NCBI GenBank assembly: GCA_964424125.1
Contig: CAYRHS010000133.1
Span: 1 to 8,848 of the forward strand
DNA length: 8,848 nucleotides
Source of the DNA: CAYRHS01 sp964424125
GTDB lineage: Bacteria; Actinomycetota; Acidimicrobiia; IMCC26256; JAOSJL01
Reading direction: 5' to 3'
Shown here: positions 5,737-8,848 of the stretch, piece by piece
Layout: the number at the start of each line of letters is the position of its first letter
How positions within the stretch are numbered: the first letter of the stretch is position 1
Translations under genes and position numbers: made by a program
Notes under the pieces: generated by a model
The model's input: the letters and a program-made list of their open reading frames with translations, nothing else
Databases searched by the model: none
Told to the model about the DNA's origin: nothing

Positions 5737-7002
5737 ATGACACAGCTCCGCGTGTTCTCGTTGTTGGTCGTCGCCGCGCTGCTCGCGGCCGGCTGCGGGA
5801 ACGACGACGACGGTTCCGAGCCGACGCAAGAGGTGACGACGCGTGCGGCCGACCAGTGCGACGACGCGAACCTCACCGAGGACCCCTTGGTCCCAGAGTT
5901 CTACGACCCTTGTCCGTACGACGCGGGGACCCCGGGCGCGCTCGTCGCGCACGAGGACGCCGACGGCGCGCCGCGCGGGACGAAGGCGTGGCGGATCACG
6001 TACCACTCGACGACGGTCGAAGGCGGCGACGAGGTCGTCTCGGGCCTGGTCGTCGCACCGGACGGCGACGCGCCGAGCGGCGGGTTCCCGGTGCTGTCGT
6101 TCGCCCACCCGACGACGGGCGCGGCGAGGCAGTGCGCACCCTCGCTGCGTCCGGACCGCGACATCGGTGACCCCTCGATCACCGAGGTCACCTTCTTCGA
6201 CCTGGTCGCTCCCTTCGTCGACGACGGTTTCGCGGTGGTCGCAACCGACTACCGGGGTCTGGGCGCACCGGGTCCCCATCCGTACCTCGTCGGCGAGTGG
6301 GAGGCGAACAACGTCCTCGACGCGGCGCGCGCCGTCCGTCAGCTCCCGGAACTGACCCTGAGCGACCAGACCCTGATCTACGGCCACTCCCAGGGCGGTC
6401 AGGCCGCGGCGTTCGCCGCCCAGCAGGCCGCCGAGTACGCGCCGGAGCTGAACGTGCTCGGCTCCGCGCAGCTCGCGCCCGCGGCGGAGCTGAAGGCGCT
6501 CATGAAGGCGGAGCTCGACGACCCCGCCCTCGACGACCTCGGCCTCTCGGTCATCGCCGTGCGGGCGTGGCAGGAGGTGTACCCGGAGGCGGCACGAGCG
6601 TTCGATGCCCTCCTCACGGACTCGGGGAGCAAGGAGATCGAGATCGGCACCGAGGAGTGCCTCGAGGCCGTCTACGACGCGTTCACGGGCAAGACCGTGG
6701 ACGAGCTCTTCACCGCCGACCCGCTGCAGTCCGACACCCTCGTCGACCTGCTCGACCGCAACAGTGCCGGCAACACGAAGACGGCGATTCCGATGTTCGT
6801 CGGCCAGGGGACGGCCGACGACATCGTGCTGCCGAAGACGACAACGGACTACGTCGATCAGGCCTGCTCGCTCGGGGACACGGTCGAGTTCAAACGCTAC
6901 GACGGGGCCACGCACGACACGGTTGTGCTCGAGGCGGCGAACGACGTCCACAAGTGGCTCGACGACCGGCTGAAGGGGAGTTCCGCGCCCTCGACCTGCT
7001 GA
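5737..7002 (+). CDS. LIP-family secretory lipase/esterase, predicted lipoprotein
   Basis: This 421-residue alpha/beta-hydrolase resembles the secretory lipase (LIP) family of fungal and actinobacterial extracellular lipases. The N-terminus is a short lipoprotein signal with lipobox LAAGC (16-20), so C20 should be acylated; an acidic Asp/Glu/Thr-rich linker follows. The catalytic domain shows FPVLSFAHPTTGAARQC (oxyanion region), VVATDYRGLGAPGPHPYLVG, the nucleophile elbow YGHSQGGQAAAFA with S218, D361 in GQGTADDIVLP and H393 in YDGATHDTVVLEA, a complete Ser-Asp-His triad. Several Cys residues occur after C20 and the last residue is Cys, which fits an oxidised extracytoplasmic protein with disulfides. 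The frame is open upstream to 5446, but that part overlaps the carbonic-anhydrase-like gene; ATG 5737 gives a proper signal peptide. It lies 32 bp downstream of that gene and converges on the SDR gene with 3 bp between stops. Likely role: cell-surface ester or lipid hydrolysis; substrate unknown. Confidence 0.88.
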   Translation: MTQLRVFSLLVVAALLAAGCGNDDDGSEPTQEVTTRAADQCDDANLTEDPLVPEFYDPCPYDAGTPGALVAHEDADGAPRGTKAWRITYHSTTVEGGDEVVSGLVVAPDGDAPSGGFPVLSFAHPTTGAARQCAPSLRPDRDIGDPSITEVTFFDLVAPFVDDGFAVVATDYRGLGAPGPHPYLVGEWEANNVLDAARAVRQLPELTLSDQTLIYGHSQGGQAAAFAAQQAAEYAPELNVLGSAQLAPAAELKALMKAELDDPALDDLGLSVIAVRAWQEVYPEAARAFDALLTDSGSKEIEIGTEECLEAVYDAFTGKTVDELFTADPLQSDTLVDLLDRNSAGNTKTAIPMFVGQGTADDIVLPKTTTDYVDQACSLGDTVEFKRYDGATHDTVVLEAANDVHKWLDDRLKGSSAPSTC

Positions 7003-7005
7003 GCG

Positions 7006-7809
7006 CTAGCTCTGGTCGGCACCGGGGCGCTGGGGTATGAACGGTCGCTCGGCGCGGCTGGCCATGATGTGCTCCCGTTCCCGGAGCGCGGCCATGCTCT
7101 CCACTCGTCCCGTGTACCCGGGTGGTTGGCGCAGCATCCAGAGGATGCCCTCGGCCGCGACCTCCGGTGGCTCCCAGTCGGAATGGTCGAGGTCGGGCGC
7201 AGCAGCCAGGAATCCCTCCGACGCGACGGGGACGTCGATGCGGAACGTGTTGCAGGCGACGTCGTCGGCCCGCAGTTGCTCCGCAACCGAGCACGAGAGG
7301 TGCTCGAGGGCGACCTTCGCCATCCCGTAGGCCATGAGCTCGGGGATGTGGTGGACAGCGGCCGCGGAGGAGACGTTGAGGATCGCGCCGCGTCGGCGGG
7401 ACCTCATGCCCGGGACGACGCTGCGGATCGCGAGGAGCGGCGCCCGAAGATCCACGGCGAGCATCAGGTCGAAGCGCTTCATCGGCAGGTCGAGGTCGCC
7501 GGGGAAGGTGATCGCGGCGTTGTTCACGAGGACGTCGATCGGGCCGAGCGCTTCCTCGGTCCTCGTGATCATCGCCTCGACCTCCTCGTCCACAGCGAGA
7601 TTCGTCGGGACCGCGAGGCCGGAACCCTCGCGGTCGCGGATCCGGCGCACGGTGTCGTCGATCGTGCCGGGCAACGCGACGGGCGTGTCGTCGGTTGCGC
7701 GCGCCGCACAGGCGACGTCGGCACCCGCTTCGGCCAGGGCGATCGCGGTCGCGGCACCGACACCCCGGCTCGCGCCGGTGACCAGCGCGACGGCACCGTC
7801 GAGGTCCAC
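7006..7809 (-). CDS. Short-chain dehydrogenase/reductase (classical SDR)
   Basis: The 267-residue protein is a Rossmann-fold NAD(P)-dependent oxidoreductase. The cofactor loop is TGASRGVG (11-18); R15 within it and R37 after the second strand suggest a preference for NADP(H). NNAA is at 96-99. The catalytic residues are S148 (in NVSSAAAV), Y161 and K165 (AYGMAK). The position that usually holds the active-site Asn (VNL) reads VDLRAP, with D120. The segment around 38-64 is slightly long compared with minimal SDRs and may affect substrate or cofactor binding. The start chosen is GTG 7809, preceded by GGAG at 7817-7820 at a 7-nt spacing, one of the better Shine-Dalgarno sites in the window. The open frame extends upstream to 8382, but there it is a shadow of the HD gene. 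Only 20 bp separate it from the HD-gene stop, so the two are probably one transcript, HD first. Substrate is not identifiable from sequence alone. Confidence 0.9.
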   Translation of the reverse strand: MDLDGAVALVTGASRGVGAATAIALAEAGADVACAARATDDTPVALPGTIDDTVRRIRDREGSGLAVPTNLAVDEEVEAMITRTEEALGPIDVLVNNAAITFPGDLDLPMKRFDLMLAVDLRAPLLAIRSVVPGMRSRRRGAILNVSSAAAVHHIPELMAYGMAKVALEHLSCSVAEQLRADDVACNTFRIDVPVASEGFLAAAPDLDHSDWEPPEVAAEGILWMLRQPPGYTGRVESMAALREREHIMASRAERPFIPQRPGADQS

Positions 7810-7829
7810 GCTCCGGCTCCGGTCGCCGC

Positions 7830-8375
7830 TCAGAGCGACTTCGGGGCCGCGAACAGCTCGCGCAGGCGCTCCTCGAAGTGTTCGAGGGGGAGCGTGTCGT
7901 AGTCGGGGTCGAACGCTCGCTGGTCCCACTCGTCGGCGAACTGCTCGGCGAGCGCGTGGGCGGGATGGTCCCGGTACTGGTCGCGGGCGTCGGGATCGCC
8001 TCCGAAGTGGTGGTAGTAGTGCCGCCCCTGGAAGTCCTGGTGGACCCTGATCACCCAGTACACGTCGTCGTCCACGTAGGGACGGAGCATCTCGGCCGCG
8101 ATCGCAGGGTGGTTGGGGACCGAGACGTACTTCCCGACGTCGTGGCACAGGGACGCGACGACCATCTCGTCGGAGGCGCCGGCCCGCTCGGCGAGCGTCG
8201 CTGTCTGGAGGCTGTGCGTGAGCTGATCGACGTTGAAGCCATCGGTGATCCCGGCGAGCGCACGCAGCATCTCGAGCACGTGGTCGGCGACTCGCTCCTG
8301 GTGGGCGAAGGTTTCGGCGCCGATCGTGGCCCACTGCTCGGCGGTCGATTCGTCCATGCGGGTGAAGGAAGCCAT
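7830..8375 (-). CDS. HD-domain metalloprotein, possible PhnZ/MIOX-type diiron oxygenase
   Basis: The 181-residue protein is a single HD-fold domain. Candidate metal ligands are H54 (LTHSLQTATLAERAGASD), the H78-D79 pair (LCHDVGKY), H89 (PNHPAIAAE), H112 (RVHQDFQG) and D151 (EWDQRAFD). Six such ligands, His, His-Asp, His, His and a late Asp, are the arrangement known from mixed-valent diiron oxygenases (PhnZ, myo-inositol oxygenase) rather than the minimal H-HD-D set of many HD phosphohydrolases. HYYHHFGGD (119-127) and FDPDYDTLPLEHF near the C-terminus look like subfamily signatures. ATG 8375 (MASFTRMDES) is the chosen start; the frame is open to an ATG at 8462, but the extra 29 residues are Ala/Arg-rich, look non-conserved and overlap the likely ctaA promoter. 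A weak TGCGAGAAT element ends 5 nt before ATG 8375. The SDR gene follows after 20 bp. HD-family membership is firm; oxygenase activity is an inference, and a phosphohydrolase remains possible. Confidence 0.85.
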   Translation of the reverse strand: MASFTRMDESTAEQWATIGAETFAHQERVADHVLEMLRALAGITDGFNVDQLTHSLQTATLAERAGASDEMVVASLCHDVGKYVSVPNHPAIAAEMLRPYVDDDVYWVIRVHQDFQGRHYYHHFGGDPDARDQYRDHPAHALAEQFADEWDQRAFDPDYDTLPLEHFEERLRELFAAPKSL

Positions 8376-8380
8376 GTCCC

Positions 8381-8386
8381 ATTCTC
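8381..8386 (-). promoter_or_regulatory. Possible extended -10 (GAGAAT) for the HD-SDR pair
   Basis: On the minus strand TGC-GAGAAT resembles an extended -10 element (TGn plus a hexamer sharing A2, A4, A5 and T6 with TATAAT). It ends 5 nt before ATG 8375. It lacks the leading TA of the other candidates here, so confidence is low. Confidence 0.25.
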
Positions 8387-8456
8387 GCACCCGCAGCGGC
8401 GGGCGTGCAGTGGCGGCGCGGGCTGCGCCGATCGGCTCGGCGGTGGGATCCTCCCG

Positions 8457-8462
8457 TACCAT
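8457..8462 (+). promoter_or_regulatory. -10 hexamer (TACCAT) for ctaA, probably leaderless
   Basis: TACCAT fits TANNNT and is followed by 7 nt (CCTGGCG) and then GTG at 8470, the ctaA start. It favours GTG 8470 over an in-frame GTG at 8443. No Shine-Dalgarno is visible. It lies in the 94-bp divergent gap between the HD gene and ctaA. Confidence 0.5.
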
Positions 8463-8469
8463 CCTGGCG

Positions 8470-8848
8470 GTGCGGCTGCCGCGGATCTCACCCGGGACCT
8501 ACCGCCACGTCACCCTCCTCGCGCTGGTGGCGCTGGGGTTCATCATCGTCTCCGGCGCGGCCGTGCGGCTCACCGGCTCGGGGCTCGGATGCAGCGACTG
8601 GCCGAACTGCGAGCCCGGGTCGCTGGTGGCGCCGGTCGAGTACCACGCGCTCGTGGAGTTCGCGAACCGTGTCGTCACGGGCGTCGTCTCGGTGGCGGTC
8701 GTCCTCGCGGTCCTGGGCTCGATCGGTCGAGAGCCACGGCGCCGCGATCTGCTCTGGCTGTCCGTGGGCCTCGTCGTGGGCGTGGTGGCCCAGATCGTGC
8801 TCGGGGGGCTCACGGTCCTCTTCGACCTCAAGCCTCCGTTCGTCATGG
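8470..8848 (+). CDS. ctaA: Heme A synthase (CtaA/COX15 family), N-terminal 126 codons (runs off right edge)
   Basis: CtaA oxidises the C8 methyl of heme O to a formyl group, giving heme A for aa3-type cytochrome c oxidase in the cytoplasmic membrane. The visible part is the first half of the N-terminal four-helix bundle: TM1 at about 14-32, the extracytoplasmic loop with RLTGSGLGCSDWPNC (33-47, holding the conserved Cys pair C41/C47), H59 and E63 in YHALVEFANR at the start of TM2, then TM3 (LLWLSVGLVVGVVAQIVLGG). E63 corresponds to the conserved Glu of the active site. The residue three positions later, His in Bacillus subtilis CtaA (EYTHR, from memory), is N66 here. GTG 8470 is preferred because a -10-like hexamer ends 7 nt upstream; GTG 8443 is the alternative. 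The C-terminal heme-b-binding half lies outside the window. Aerobic respiration with an aa3-type oxidase is implied. Confidence 0.93.
   Translation, partial: MRLPRISPGTYRHVTLLALVALGFIIVSGAAVRLTGSGLGCSDWPNCEPGSLVAPVEYHALVEFANRVVTGVVSVAVVLAVLGSIGREPRRRDLLWLSVGLVVGVVAQIVLGGLTVLFDLKPPFVM

Noticed and set aside
5722..6951. 409-codon minus-strand open frame
   Set aside because: Antisense to the LIP lipase gene, which has a lipobox and a GHSQGG triad. The translation looks like a GC-driven shadow.
7001..7012. GAGC-GCTA-GCTC inverted repeat at the LIP lipase/SDR stop codons as a terminator
   Set aside because: Only a 4-bp stem with no T-run; too short to call.
8376..8462. 29-residue N-terminal extension of the HD protein (ATG 8462)
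   Set aside because: Ala/Arg/Pro-rich, no homology-like features, and it overlaps the likely ctaA -10 element. ATG 8375 begins a compact domain. It cannot be fully excluded without transcript data.
1..8848. Mobile element, prophage or defence island
   Set aside because: No transposase, integrase, terminal repeats, tRNA-end duplication, toxin-antitoxin, restriction or nuclease genes; composition is uniform across the window.

Overview
The window is a gene-dense, very GC-rich stretch (by eye well above 60% GC, with strongly G/C-biased third codon positions and frequent GTG starts). It most resembles a chromosome segment from a free-living actinobacterium, possibly Acidimicrobiia-like. That placement is an inference from composition, gene content and promoter style, not a database result. 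There are no rRNA or tRNA genes, CRISPR arrays, insertion sequences, phage genes or integration scars. No gap between genes exceeds about 105 bp, so nearly all the sequence is coding.

Layout from left to right: (1) a leftward block of an M23-family lipoprotein (1451-1975), rpiA (734-1429) and the first 245 codons of pgi (running off the left edge). The rpiA stop and pgi start overlap as ATGA. (2) A rightward gene for an exported DUF2207 membrane protein with a Gly/Ser-rich tail (2041-3876). (3) Converging on it with a 7-bp gap, a leftward alpha/beta-hydrolase of the triacylglycerol-lipase type with no signal peptide (3884-5083). (4) Divergent from that, a rightward pair: a gamma-class carbonic-anhydrase-like trimer protein (5186-5704) and a LIP-family secretory lipase predicted to be a lipoprotein (5737-7002). 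(5) Converging on that pair with a 3-bp gap, a leftward pair: an HD-domain protein (7830-8375) followed by a short-chain dehydrogenase/reductase (7006-7809). (6) Divergent from the HD gene, the first 126 codons of heme A synthase ctaA (8470 to the right edge).

The recognisable housekeeping parts are sugar-phosphate metabolism (Pgi, RpiA) and the aerobic respiratory chain (CtaA). Between them lies a mixed set of hydrolases, oxidoreductases and envelope proteins, many in separate one- or two-gene transcription units.

Three observations stand out. Four rightward genes (DUF2207, carbonic-anhydrase-like, LIP lipase, ctaA) each have a TANNNT -10-like hexamer ending 6-8 nt before the start codon and no convincing Shine-Dalgarno, the signature of leaderless transcripts. 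The HD protein keeps a six-residue ligand set like that of the mixed-valent diiron oxygenases (PhnZ/MIOX type) and is paired with an SDR, so it may be an oxygenase rather than a phosphohydrolase. The gamma-carbonic-anhydrase-like protein has Glu where the third zinc-binding His is expected, with a displaced His two residues earlier.
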